Positions 50,494-61,400 of a stretch of DNA of 64,000 nt are shown here, one piece after another (position 1 is the first letter of the stretch; the number at the start of each line of letters is the position of its first letter). The notes under the pieces were generated by a model. It did no database searches, was not told where the DNA came from, and saw nothing but the letters and a program-made list of their open reading frames with translations. Made by a program: the position numbers and the translations under genes. Source of the DNA: Falsiroseomonas bella (GTDB taxonomy: Bacteria > Pseudomonadota > Alphaproteobacteria > Acetobacterales > Acetobacteraceae); the NCBI RefSeq assembly GCF_003173615.1, contig NZ_QGNA01000001.1, positions 1,426,001 to 1,490,000 on the forward strand, read 5' to 3'.

Positions 50494-51891
50494 ATGGCCG
50501 CATCGGCCTCGCAGCCGCTGTCGGACGAGATCGTCGCGCTGGCCGGCCACATCGCCGCGGCCGGCACGCGCCCGCTGCCGGAGGAGGTCGCGCGCAAGAC
50601 GCGGCTGCACCTGCTCGATACGCTCGGCGCCATCGTCTCCGGCACGCAGCTGCCGGCCGGGCTGCTCGGGGCGCGCTTCGCGGCTTCGACCGGTGGCGCG
50701 GCGGAGGCGCTGGCGGTCGGCGCCGGTGCGCTGCTGCCCGCCGCGCAGGCCGCCTTCGCCAACGCCATGGCCGCGCATGGCGACGAGACCGACGACAGCC
50801 ACCTCGCCGGGCGCTGCCATCCCGGCTGCGCGATCGTGCCCGCCGCGCTCGCTGTCGCGGAACGCGTGGATGCGGACGGTGGGGCGCTGCTGCGGGCCAT
50901 CGCGCTCGGCTACGATGTCTGCGTGCGCGTCAACCTCGCCCTCGGCTTCCCGCCGCCGGCCAAGGCGAAGCACAGCACGCACAGCATCGGCCCCGCCTTC
51001 GGCGCGGCGGCCGCCTGCGCGGCGCTGCTCGGCTTCGACGAGCGCCAGGTGCGGCACATGCTGTCCTACTCGGCGCAGCAGGCCAGCGGCATCCCCTTCT
51101 GGAACCGCGACGCGCACCATGTGGAAAAGGCCTTCGACTTCGCCGCCATGCCGGCGCGCAACGGCACCCTTGGCGCGCTGATGGTCGCTTCGGGCTTCAC
51201 CGGCGTCGAGGATCCGCTGGGCGGGCCGCACAACCTCTTCGCCGCCTTCGCCGAGAAGCCCGATCGTGCGGCGCTGGTAGACGGCCTCGGCACGCGCTTC
51301 GAGATCATGCGCGCCTCCATCAAGAAGTGGTGCGTCGGCAGCCCGATCCAGGCGGTGCTGGATGCGATCGTCGCGATCACCGGCGGCGCGCCGCAATCGC
51401 CCGACACCATCGAGGCGGTCACCATCACCATGCCCGACGACCGCATCCACATCGTCAACGACCGCGCCATGCCGGATGTCTGCGTGCAGCACATGGCGGC
51501 CATCGTGCTGCTGGACGGCGGCGCCAGCTTCGCCGCCGCGCATGACGTGGACCGGATGCAGGACCCCGCGGTGCGCGCGCTGCGCGGCCGCATGACGCTG
51601 GTGCCGAGCCCGGAGCTCACCCTTGCCGTGCCGGCCCGCCAGGCGATCGTGGAGATCGTCTTCGCGGGCGGCACGCGCAAGCGCCACCATGCCGTGGCCG
51701 TGCGCGGCACGCCGGAGAACCCGATGACGGAGGCGGAGGTCGAGGCGAAGGCGCTCGATCTCTGCGCGCCGCTGCTCGGCGATGCCCGCGCCGCCACGCT
51801 GGTCGAGGCGGTGCGCGGCCTGGAAGGCCGTCGCGCGCGCGACCTCCGCCCCCTGTTGCACCTGATCGCCTCGCCGGAGAGCCACCCATGA
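50494..51891 (+). CDS. MmgE/PrpD-family protein (second)
   Basis: The 465-residue product starts at the ATG at 50494 with GGGAAAGGGAAG upstream. It has the family segments TRLHLLDTLGAIVSGTQLPA, HGDETDDSHLAGRCHPGCAI, IALGYDVCVRVNLALG and GTRFEIMRASIKKWCVGSPI. It is distantly related to the first MmgE/PrpD protein of this region, so two enzymes of this family are made together with one transporter. Its stop overlaps the SDR start by four bases. Confidence 0.9.
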   Translation: MAASASQPLSDEIVALAGHIAAAGTRPLPEEVARKTRLHLLDTLGAIVSGTQLPAGLLGARFAASTGGAAEALAVGAGALLPAAQAAFANAMAAHGDETDDSHLAGRCHPGCAIVPAALAVAERVDADGGALLRAIALGYDVCVRVNLALGFPPPAKAKHSTHSIGPAFGAAAACAALLGFDERQVRHMLSYSAQQASGIPFWNRDAHHVEKAFDFAAMPARNGTLGALMVASGFTGVEDPLGGPHNLFAAFAEKPDRAALVDGLGTRFEIMRASIKKWCVGSPIQAVLDAIVAITGGAPQSPDTIEAVTITMPDDRIHIVNDRAMPDVCVQHMAAIVLLDGGASFAAAHDVDRMQDPAVRALRGRMTLVPSPELTLAVPARQAIVEIVFAGGTRKRHHAVAVRGTPENPMTEAEVEAKALDLCAPLLGDARAATLVEAVRGLEGRRARDLRPLLHLIASPESHP

Positions 51892-52631
51892 CCACCACCC
51901 CCATGCTCGGGCATGTCGCGCTGATCACCGGCGGCGTGCGCCGCATCGGCCGCGCCTGCGCCCTCGCGCTCGCCGAGGAAGGCGCCGACATCGTGCTGCA
52001 CGCGCGCAACTCGCGCGAGGAGGCCGAGGCGGTCGCGCGGGAGGTGGAGGCGCTGGGCCGCCGTGCCCTGGTGCATCTCTGCGACATCACCGACGAAGCC
52101 GGCGTGGAGGCGATGTTCGCGGAGATCGACCGCGCCTTCGGCCGGATCGATATCCTGGTGAACAACGCCGCGCTGCGCGCCGAGGCGCACTTCACCGAGA
52201 TGAGCTACGCCGAGTGGAAGCAGATCACCGGGGTCATCCTGGACGGCGCCTTCCTCGCTTCCCGCGCCGCGCTGCGGCGGATGGCCCCGCGCGGCTACGG
52301 ACGGATCGTCAGCATGGGCGGCGTCTCCGCCCATCTCGGCGCGAAGGAGCGCGCGCATGTCGGCACCGCGAAGGAAGGGCTGATCGGCTTCACGCGCGCG
52401 CTGGCGGTGGAATTCGCCGCGCAGGGCATCACGGTGAACTGCGTCATCCCCGGCAAGATCGGCGGCAAGCGCGCGGCGACGGCAGGCAAGGGCATCGCCG
52501 GGATGCCGCTCGTCGGCCGCGAGGGCGTGCCGGAGGACGTCGCGGAAGTTGTGCGCCTGCTGTGCCGGCCAGCGTCCTCCTTCATCACGGGCCAGAGCAT
52601 CCATGTGAATGGCGGGCTCTTCCTGCCGTGA
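51888..52631 (+). CDS. SDR-fold protein lacking the catalytic Tyr and Ser
   Basis: The 247-residue Rossmann-fold protein has the NAD(P)-binding GGVRRIGRACALALAEEG and the VNNAA motif near residue 91. The catalytic Tyr-x-x-x-Lys should lie near residues 158-162; the sequence reads AHVGTAKEGLIGFTRALA, so Val158 replaces Tyr while Lys162 remains. The upstream Ser position appears to be Gly145. It is still dinucleotide-binding in appearance. It overlaps both the MmgE/PrpD gene before it and the regulator gene after it by four bases each. Confidence 0.88.
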   Translation: MTTTPMLGHVALITGGVRRIGRACALALAEEGADIVLHARNSREEAEAVAREVEALGRRALVHLCDITDEAGVEAMFAEIDRAFGRIDILVNNAALRAEAHFTEMSYAEWKQITGVILDGAFLASRAALRRMAPRGYGRIVSMGGVSAHLGAKERAHVGTAKEGLIGFTRALAVEFAAQGITVNCVIPGKIGGKRAATAGKGIAGMPLVGREGVPEDVAEVVRLLCRPASSFITGQSIHVNGGLFLP

Positions 52632-53347
52632 CCGCGCCATCCCGCGGCGGGACTGACGCGCCCATCGAGGCCGGGCCGGAGGATGCAGGCCTCTCGCGGG
52701 CCGAGCGCGTCTATCGCCACCTGCGGGCGGGCATCCGCGCCGGCGCCTACCGTCCGGGTCAGCGCCTGCGCGAGACGCAGTTGGCGGCCGCGCTCGACAC
52801 GAGCCGCACGCCGGTGCGCGAGGCGATCCGCCGGCTCGAGGCCGACCGCCTGGTGGAGGACGTGCCGGGGCGCGGCCTGGCGGTGGCGCGGCTGGACCAG
52901 GATCGGGTGCGCGAGCTCTACCAGTTCCGCATGGCGATCGAGGGCGCGGCGGCCGAGATGGCCGCGCTGCACGCCACCGCGCTCGACATCGCGGAGCTGT
53001 CCGACCTGCTCGAGCAGATGCGGACCGCCGCCGGGGATTCCGCGCGCGCCGCCCATCTCAACCGCCGCTTCCACGAAGGCATCTACCGCGCGGCGCGGAA
53101 CTCCTTCCTCAGCCATGCCATCGCCGCCATGACCGATTTCATGGCGCTGCTGCCCGGCACCACCTATGCCCTGCCGGGGCGTGCCGCCGAGGTCGTGGAG
53201 GAGCATGAGCGGGTGCTGCGCGCCATCGCGGAGCGCGACCCGGAAGAGGCCGCGCGGGCCGTGCGCGCGCACATCCAGAAGGCGGCGCAGTTCCGGCTGC
53301 GGATGACGGGTGCCGAGGAGCTGGCCGGCGTCACGACGGCCGGGTGA
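52628..53347 (+). CDS. GntR/FCD-family transcriptional regulator (third)
   Basis: From the GTG at 52628 (GTGA overlap with the SDR stop) the product has 239 residues. It has a wHTH (VYRHLRAGIRAGAYRPGQRL, TSRTPVREAIRRLEADRLV) and an FCD domain (ELYQFRMAIEGAAAEMAALH, HLNRRFHEGIYRAARNSFLS). Its position at the end of the tct operon suggests it senses the operon's substrate. Its last 17 bases overlap the end of the convergent histidine kinase gene. Confidence 0.92.
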   Translation: MTAPSRGGTDAPIEAGPEDAGLSRAERVYRHLRAGIRAGAYRPGQRLRETQLAAALDTSRTPVREAIRRLEADRLVEDVPGRGLAVARLDQDRVRELYQFRMAIEGAAAEMAALHATALDIAELSDLLEQMRTAAGDSARAAHLNRRFHEGIYRAARNSFLSHAIAAMTDFMALLPGTTYALPGRAAEVVEEHERVLRAIAERDPEEAARAVRAHIQKAAQFRLRMTGAEELAGVTTAG

Positions 53348-54710
53348 GGCCCCGCTCCTGCGCCGTGGCGCGGGCCAGCGTCAGCTCCGCTTCGAAGCCG
53401 TCCGACCGCCCGCGCGCCGGCGAATGCAGCGCAAGACCGGCGCCCAGCTGCTCGGCGATGGTGTGCACGATGGACAGGCCTAGGCCCGAGCCCTTGCCGC
53501 CATAGGACACGAAGCGCCGGTGCAGGATGGCAAGCCGCTCCGGCGGAACGACCGGCCCGGCATTGGTCACGCGCACCACGCCCTCTGCAGTGACCGCGAC
53601 CTCCACCGCCGACTCCGGCGAACCGTGGCGCAGCGCGTTCTCGATCAGGTTCCGCAGCGCGATCGCCAGTGCGTCGAGGTCGGCCAGCACCGGCAGCTCC
53701 GCCAGGCCGCCATCGTCAAGGCGCAGCCGCGTGCCGACGCCGGGCCGGGCGCGGAACTCCTCCACCAGCAGATCCAGCGCCATCATCAGGTCCACCCGCT
53801 CGCGGCGCTGCGCGACGCCGGCCTCGGCCCGCGCCAACTGCAGCAGCTTCTCGAGCCGTGCGCCGAGCCGCCCGAGGCTGGCGGCCAGCTCCTCGGCCTC
53901 GCGGCGCGCATGGCCGTCCGGTGGCAGATGGGCGGCCAGCAGCTGCGCCTGCGCGAGGCCGGCCGCCACGGGCGTGCGCAACTCATGCGCGGCATTGGCG
54001 CTGAAGCTGCGCTCCGCTTCCAGCGCCTGGCGCAGCCGCTGCAGCAGCTGGTTCACGTCGTCGCCGATCGAGGCGAGCTCCGCGGGCAGATGCCCGATCG
54101 GCAGCGGGTCGAGGTTGGCGCCGCCGCGCCGCTCGATCTCCGCCTGCAGGCTGCGCACCGGCGCGAAGCCGCGCCTGACAGCCAGCGGAACCAGCACCAG
54201 CGCCGCAAGCACCAGTGCGAGCAGCGGCGCGAGCAGCCGCACCAGGGTCGGGCGGATGGTGTGCAGGCGGTGGTCGGGCGGCTCCGCCAGGGTGATGACG
54301 TAGCGGCCGTCCGTGCTCGGCTCGCTGTAGAGCCGCGCGCCGGCGATCGTGGTGAAGCCGACCGGCGGCGGCGGCGCCTCGGCTGCGCCATGCGAGCGCA
54401 TCATCAGCCGGCCATCCGCGGCGTAGAGCCGCCAGGTGATGTATTCGTCATGGGGCGTCGCGTCGGTGATCACGACCGGATGCGGCCCGACCCCGTCAAG
54501 CTCCCCGCCATAGCGCCGCATGAGGTCCGGCAGCATGATCTGCGCATGCTCGGACAGGATGCTGTCGAACACCTCGTTCATCTCGCGCACGACCACGAGG
54601 CTCGCCGAGATGGCGGAAAGCACCCAGAGCAGCAGCAGGCCTGCCGCCAGCGAGACACCGAGCCGCCCGGCCATGCTGCGCGGCCAGGCCGCGCGCAACA
54701 GGCGCCTCAT
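53331..54710 (-). CDS. Two-component sensor histidine kinase
   Basis: From the ATG at 54710 the product has 459 residues. It has an N-terminal membrane helix, a periplasmic sensor of about 130 residues, a second helix (near 165-190), a HAMP-like linker, a HisKA domain with H242 in NAAHELRTPVAAG and an HATPase domain with N-box ALRNLIENALRHGS and GKGSGLGLSIVHTIAEQLG. The G1 box, normally D-x-G-P-G, reads TNAGPVVP, so the Asp is Asn (residue 383), which may lower ATP affinity. The gene overlaps the regulator stop by four bases. Confidence 0.92.
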   Translation of the reverse strand: MRRLLRAAWPRSMAGRLGVSLAAGLLLLWVLSAISASLVVVREMNEVFDSILSEHAQIMLPDLMRRYGGELDGVGPHPVVITDATPHDEYITWRLYAADGRLMMRSHGAAEAPPPPVGFTTIAGARLYSEPSTDGRYVITLAEPPDHRLHTIRPTLVRLLAPLLALVLAALVLVPLAVRRGFAPVRSLQAEIERRGGANLDPLPIGHLPAELASIGDDVNQLLQRLRQALEAERSFSANAAHELRTPVAAGLAQAQLLAAHLPPDGHARREAEELAASLGRLGARLEKLLQLARAEAGVAQRRERVDLMMALDLLVEEFRARPGVGTRLRLDDGGLAELPVLADLDALAIALRNLIENALRHGSPESAVEVAVTAEGVVRVTNAGPVVPPERLAILHRRFVSYGGKGSGLGLSIVHTIAEQLGAGLALHSPARGRSDGFEAELTLARATAQERGLTRPS

Positions 54711-55363
54711 GCGCGGGCGCGGTAGCCGACGCCGCGCAGCGTGTCGATCAGCCCCGGGCCGAGCTTGCGGCGGATGCGGCTGATATAGACCTCCACCGCG
54801 TTGCTCTCGACCTCCGCGCCGTAGCGGTAGATCGCCTCCTCGATCTGCTCGCGGGATACGGCCGCGCCGGGACGCTGCAGCAGCCGCTCCAGGATCGCCC
54901 ATTCGCGCGCCGTCAGCGTCACCTCCTCCCCCGCCACGCTGGCCCGCCGGTCCTCCAGGTCCAGCACCACCTCGCCGGCGCGGAAGGCGCGGTCGGGATG
55001 GGTGCCCGCGCGCCGCGTCACGGCCTGCACCCGCGCCAGCAACTCGCCCAGGTCGAAGGGCTTCACCAGGTAGTCGTCGGCGCCCGCCTTGAGGCCCTCG
55101 ATGCGGTCGGAGATCTGGTCGCGCGCGGTCAGCACGATGACGGGGCGCCAGTCGCCGCGGTCGCGCAGCGCGCGCAGCACATCCAGACCGTTGCCGTCCG
55201 GCAACCCCACATCGAGCAGCACCAGGCAGTGGCCGGGGGCGCGCAGCGCCGCCTCGGCATCGGCCCGGCTTCCCACGAGGTCAACCGCGTGCCCGGCCAG
55301 CGTCAGGTGTTCGCGCACCGCGCGGCCCAGCGCCGGGTCATCCTCGACGAGCAGGATCCTCAT
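54707..55363 (-). CDS. OmpR/PhoB-family response regulator
   Basis: The 218-residue protein starts MRILLVEDDPALGRAVREHL. The receiver domain has the acidic pair, phospho-acceptor Asp in VLLDVGLPDGNGLDVLRALR (residue 51), and Lys in DDYLVKPFDLGELLARV. The C-terminal winged helix (LTAREWAILERLLQR, VESNAVEVYISRIRRKLG) binds DNA. Upstream in-frame codons to 55417 are not used. It is transcribed divergently from the giant RTX gene across 95 bases and is the natural candidate to control it. Confidence 0.94.
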   Translation of the reverse strand: MRILLVEDDPALGRAVREHLTLAGHAVDLVGSRADAEAALRAPGHCLVLLDVGLPDGNGLDVLRALRDRGDWRPVIVLTARDQISDRIEGLKAGADDYLVKPFDLGELLARVQAVTRRAGTHPDRAFRAGEVVLDLEDRRASVAGEEVTLTAREWAILERLLQRPGAAVSREQIEEAIYRYGAEVESNAVEVYISRIRRKLGPGLIDTLRGVGYRARA

Positions 55364-55458
55364 CCCTCGGTCGAACTCTCCCCGTTTCAGGGTGGCGTCA
55401 GGTTGTGCGCCTAGCAAGCCCCGGAAAGTGCCCGGTAAGGGCGAGGAAGGATTCGAGC

Positions 55459-58400
55459 ATGCCGCTACCCGTCACCAAGGTGTTCCTCGTCGGTGCGACG
55501 GCTGGCAGCGGCGGCTATGTGCTGACGCCGGAGGAGACCGGCGACATGGCCTATGTCGCCACGGGCTTCCCCTCGGCTTCCTGGGTCACGACAATCGGCG
55601 ACATCGACGGCGACGGCATTGCCGAGATCGTGGCCGGCGTGCCCGGCAACGGCGACCAGGAGATCGGCGGCGGGCGCGTCTATATCGAGATGGGCGGCGC
55701 CGCCGGCGGCTCCTCCTTCAAGCTCGGCGACAACCTCACCTCCATCCGCCTGGACGGCGCCTTCCCGGACGACCACGTCGGCAGCGCCGTCGCCGCGACC
55801 GGCGACATGAACGGCAACGGCCTGCAGGAACTGCTGGTCGGTGCGCCGGAGGCGGACCGCAACGGCGAGACCGATTCCGGCGTCGCGTATCTCTTCTTCA
55901 CGCCAACCGCACCGGGCAGCACCGACCTCAAGGACCTCGACGACGCCGGTTCGAATGAAGGCTTCGCCATGTTCGGCGAGGCCGGCGGCGACATGGCGGG
56001 CTACGCCGTGGCGGGCATCGCCGACCTCAATGGCGACGGCCGTGCCGACCTCGTGGTCGGCGCGCCGGGCAGCGACGCGGGCGGCACGGATGGCGGCGCG
56101 GCCTACGTGGTCTGGGGCAAGGCGACCCGGGCGGGGGTGGAACTCGCCAATGTCGCGGCGGGCACGGGCGGCTACCGCATCACGGGCGTGGCGGGCGAGG
56201 CGGCTGGCTCGGCGCTGGCGACGCTCGGCGACCTGAACGGCGACGGCAAGGCGGAGATCCTGGTCGGGGCGCCGGGCGCCGATGGCGGCGCCGGTGCGGC
56301 CTATGTCGTGTTCGGGAAGGGCACGACGGCCGAGGTGGACCTCGCGGATGTCGCCGCCGGCACCGGCGGCTTCCGCATCACGGGCGCGAACCCCGGCGAG
56401 GCGGCCGGGATGCGCCTCGCCGCGCTCGGCGATGTCAACGGCGACGGGCTTGCCGACATGCTGCTCGGCAGCACCGGGCTGGCCTATGTCGTGTTCGGCA
56501 AGGCGGACACGGCGGAGGTCTCGCTGGCGGACGTGGCCAATGGCCTGGGCGGCTTCGCGATCCTTCCCGAGTCCTGGGGCGACCTGGACGACATCGCGGT
56601 GGCCGGCGGCGGCGACCTGAACCGCGACGGCGTCAACGACATCGTCATCGGCGCCTCCCACAACGGGGAGGGCGGGTTCGACGCTGGCGCGGTCTATGTC
56701 GTGTGGGGCGGCGGCAGCGGCACGGTGGATCTCGCCATGATCGCCGAGGGTGCGGGCGGGGCGAAGGTGGTCGGCAGCGCCGGCAGCTACACCGGCAGCA
56801 GCGTCGCGGTGGCACCCGACCTCGATGGCGATGGCGCGGCGGACCTGGTCATCGGCTCGCCCGGCGCCGCGCTGGAGCAGGTGAGCATCCTCTACGCGCC
56901 CGACAGCTGGCAGCCCGACGACAACGTCTACGGCACCAATGGCGACGACCTGCTCGGCGCGGGCAGCGGGAGCCGGCACCTGGTCGGCGAGGGCGATGAC
57001 AGCATCTACGCCTTCGCAGGCGCGGATTCGATCAGCGCGGGCGGCGGCCACGACCTTCTCGACGGCGGCGCCGATGCCGACACGATGCGCGGCGGCGCGG
57101 GCGACGACGTGTATGTCGTGGACGTTGCCGAGGACGTGGTGCTGGAAGAGGCGGGCGGCGGCGCAGACACGGTGGATGCCACCGTCAGCTATATCCTGGG
57201 TGACGGGGTGGAGGCGCTGCGGCTGACCGTGGCGGGCCTGGCCGGCACGGGCAATGCCGGCGACAACCTGCTGTTCGGCAGCACCGGCGACGACACGCTG
57301 GAAGGCGCCGAGGGTGCCGACACGCTCGCGGGCGACGCCGGCAACGACAGCCTGGATGGCGGCGCCGGCGCGGACAGCATGGCGGGCGGCACGGGCAACG
57401 ATGCCTATGCCGTGGACGACGCCGGCGACGTGATCGAGGAAGCGCCGGGCGCCGGCGCCGACACCATGGTGGCGAGCATCGAGACCGCCTTGGGCACGAA
57501 TCTCGAGGTGCTGGTGCTGGCAGGCGCCGCGCATGCGGGCAGTGGCAACGACGGCGCCAACACGCTGGTCGGCGGCGCTGGCGACGACAGCCTCAGCGGC
57601 CTCGGCGGCGGCGACAGCCTGGTCGGCGATGGCGGCGATGACCGGCTGGACGGCGGCACCGGCGCGGACAGCATGGCCGGCGGCGCCGGCAACGACCTCT
57701 ACATCGTGGACAACCTGCTCGACCGCGCGATCGAGGCGGCGGGCGGCGGCGCGGACACGGTGGTCTCCGCAGTGGACTTCACGCTCGGCACGGAGGTCGA
57801 GGCGTTGGTGCTGACCGAGCCCGGCCACAAGGGCATGGGCAACGCGCTCGGCAACGCGATCACCGGCACCTCGGGCGCGGACACGCTCGATGGCGCGGGC
57901 GGCGCCGACACCCTCGCGGGCGGCGCGGGCGACGACGTCTATGTCGTGGACAGCGGCGCCGACGCGATCGTCGAGGACGCGGCGGGCGGGCATGACCTGG
58001 TGCGCAGCGCCGTCACCTACGTGCTGGGCGCCGAGCTCGAGGACCTGGTGCTCACCACTCCCGGAGTTTCCGGCACCGGCAATGCCGGCAACAACGCCCT
58101 CACCGGCACGGCTGGCGGCGACACGCTGGACGGGGCGGGCGGCGACGACACGATGACGGGCGGCGGCGGCAACGACGCCTACCGCGTGGACGGCGCCGGC
58201 GACATGATCGTGGAAGCGGCGGGCGGCGGCGCCGACACCGTCTTCGCCTCCTTCGACACGACCCTGGCCGCCGATGTCGAGGTGCTGGCGCTGGAAGGCG
58301 AGGCGCATCACGCGACCGGCAACGAGGGCGACAACCGGCTGATCGGCGGCGTGGGCGAGGATTCGCTCGAAGCGCTCGGCGGCGCCGACACGCTGGATGG

Positions 58401-61400
58401 CGGCGCGGGCGCGGACACCATGGCCGGCGGCCTTGGCGACGACACCTATGTCATCTCCGATCCCGGCGATGTCGTGCTGGAACTGCCGGGCGAGGGCTTC
58501 GACACCGTCGTGGTCTCGACCGACTGGGTGCTCGCGGACGGCATCGAAGGCGTGCAGCTGGTGGGCAGCGGCCATGTGCTGACCGGCAATGCCGGCGCCA
58601 ACACGCTGAGCGGCAACAGCGGCGACGACACGCTGGATGGCGCATCGGGCGACGACATCCTGCTCGGCGGCGACGGCAACGACGTGCTGGTCGGCGACGA
58701 TGGCCTCGACACGCTCTCGGGCGGCAGCGGCGACGACCGGTTCGAGCTGCATGGCAGCGCCGCGCATGTCGAGGACTTCCTCGGCGAGGACACGATCGAC
58801 GCCTCGGACGCGCTCGGCGACAGCTATATCGACCTCTCCGGCGACACGCAGACCGAGATCGAGGACCAGCTCTGCGACTTCGGCCAGGGCGGCAGCACCG
58901 CGGGACCGCTCGACCTGCAGTTCCTGCAGGACCTGACCGGTTCCTTCGGCGATGACATCGCCATGGTGCGCTCGCTGGTGCCGCAGATCGTCCTGGCGTT
59001 GCAGACGGTGCAGCCGAACAGCACCTACGGCGTCTCCTCCTTCCGCGACAAGGCCTTCGGCGGCTTCGGCAATGTCGGCGACTGGGTCTACCGGCAGGAG
59101 ACGGCGCTCGCGAACGACACCGCCGCGCTGCTCGCCAGCTACACGGCGATGGCCGCGGGCGGCGGCGCGGACGGTTCGGAAGCGCAGATCGAGGCGCTGA
59201 TGCAGCTTGCGCTGCATGTCACCGATGTCGGCTTCCGCACCAACTCCGCGCGCTTCGTGGTGCTGTTCACGGATGCTTCCTACCACGCCGCGGGCGACGG
59301 CCTCGCGGCCGGCATCCCGCTGCCCAACAACGGCGACGGCGTGCTCGACGGGACGCCCCCCGGCACCGGCGAGGACTATCCCGCCATCGCCCAGGTCAAG
59401 GCGGCGCTGGAAGCGGCCAACATCATCCCGATCTTCGCGGTCGCCGGCGGCTTCGTCGGCGACTACCAGAACCTCGTCACCCAGCTCGGCCGCGGCGCCG
59501 CCGTGACGCTCTCGGCCGACAGCTCCAACGTGGTGAGCGCCATCACCACGGGCCTCACCGCCGTGACCCAGACGCGCATCGAGGATGCCTGGGGCGGCGA
59601 GGGCGCCGACACGCTGAAGGGCAATTCCGCGGCGAACGAGCTGCGCGGCGCCGCCGGCAATGACAGCCTGGACGGCGGCGAGAATGACGACACGCTGATC
59701 GGCGGCGACGGCGCTGACACCATGGCGGGCGGCGGCGGCATCGACATGGCCTGCTTCGACCTCGACTGGAAGGAGTACGAGATCGGCCGCGACAGCGTCT
59801 CCGGCGCGTGGAGCCTCACCCATGCCGGGCTGACGGCCGTCGTGACGTCCGACGTGGAGACCCTGCGCTTCGGCGCCGGCCCTGCCGCGCTGGTCGTGGA
59901 CCTCGTCGCCGCCGCCGATGCCGTGGCCTCCGCGGCGCCCGTCATCGCCACCGTGACCGAAGCGGGCACGGACGAGGATGCCGACCCGGCGACACTGCAA
60001 CTGGCCGAAAACCTGCCGGCCGGCACGGTGGTCGCGCTGCTGGTCGCCACCGATGCGAACCTCCCGATGGGCGACGCGCTGTCGGCCGCGCTGGTGCTGG
60101 GCGACGGCACGCCGGACCTCGCCTCGCCCTTCGAGCTTGTCGCCGTCGCCGGAGGCTGGGAGCTGCGCAGCACCGCGCCGCTGGACTTCGAGACCTCGCC
60201 GGGCTTCACGCTGCGCCTCGCCGTAACCGATCTGGCCGGGCATGTGGCGACGCAGGATGTCACCGTGGGTGTCCTCGACGTGGAGGAAGGCATCTTCGGC
60301 ACGGCGGACGCCGACAGCCTCGCCGGCACCGCGCTCGACGACCTGATGCGCGGCCTCGGCGGCGGCGACACCCTTGTCGGCCAGGCTGGTGCGGACACGC
60401 TGGATGGCGGCACCGGTGCGGACAGGATGGCCGGCGGCGCGGGCAACGACGAATACCGCGTGGACGACATTGCGGACCGCGTCCTGGAGACGCGCACCGG
60501 CGGCGCCGACACGGTCTGTTCCGCCCTGAGCTGGACGCTGGGCGCGCACCAGGAAGACCTCGTCCTGACCGGCGACGCCGCGATCGACGGCACCGGCAAC
60601 GATCTGGCGAATGTCATCACCGGCAACGACGCCGCGAATGTGCTGACGGGCGCCGGGCGTGCGGACACGATGGCGGGCGGCGGCGGCGACGACCTCTACC
60701 TGGTGGACGCGACCGACTTGCTGGTCGAGCAGCCGGGCGGCGGACACGACACGGTGGTGGCGAACGCAACCTTCGCACTCGCCGACAACATCGAGGATCT
60801 GCGCTTCAACGGCAGCGCCAATGTGCGCGGCGACGGGAACGCCGAGAACAACTCGATCCGCGGCAATGTCGGGAACAACCGCCTCGTCGGCTATGACGGC
60901 GACGACACGCTCTTCGGCAGCCTCGGGAACGACACGCTGCAGGGGGGCGAGGGCGCGGACAGCCTGGTCGGCAGCGAAGGCGTGGATCGCCTCGATGGCG
61001 GCAATGGCGACGACACCTATGTCATCGCGGATGCCGACCTGGTGGTCGAGCTGCCGAATGCCGGCATCGACACAGTGCTGAGCGCGATCAGCTACGTCCT
61101 GCCGGGCGCGGTGGAGAACCTGTCGCTGCTCGGTACCCACGATCTCTCCGGCATCGGCAACGCGCTGGCGAATGTGCTGAACGGCAACAGCGGCGCCAAC
61201 CTGCTGCGCGGCCTGGGCGAGGCCGATCGTGTCTCGGGCGGTGGCGGCGCGGACACGATGGATGGCGGGCTCGGTGCGGATACGCTGACGGGCGGCGGCG
61301 GCTTCGACCGGTTCCTGTGGCAGGATCCGGGGGAGGGGGCGGATATCGTGACGGATTTCCGCAGCGGCGAGGACCATGTCGCCTTCCGTACTGGCGGCTT

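Noticed and set aside
57000-58700. Possible CRISPR-like periodic repeats
   Set aside because: The period is the RTX coding repeat (about 300 bases, in frame, variable), with no palindromic direct repeats or uniform spacers; none were seen elsewhere in the window.
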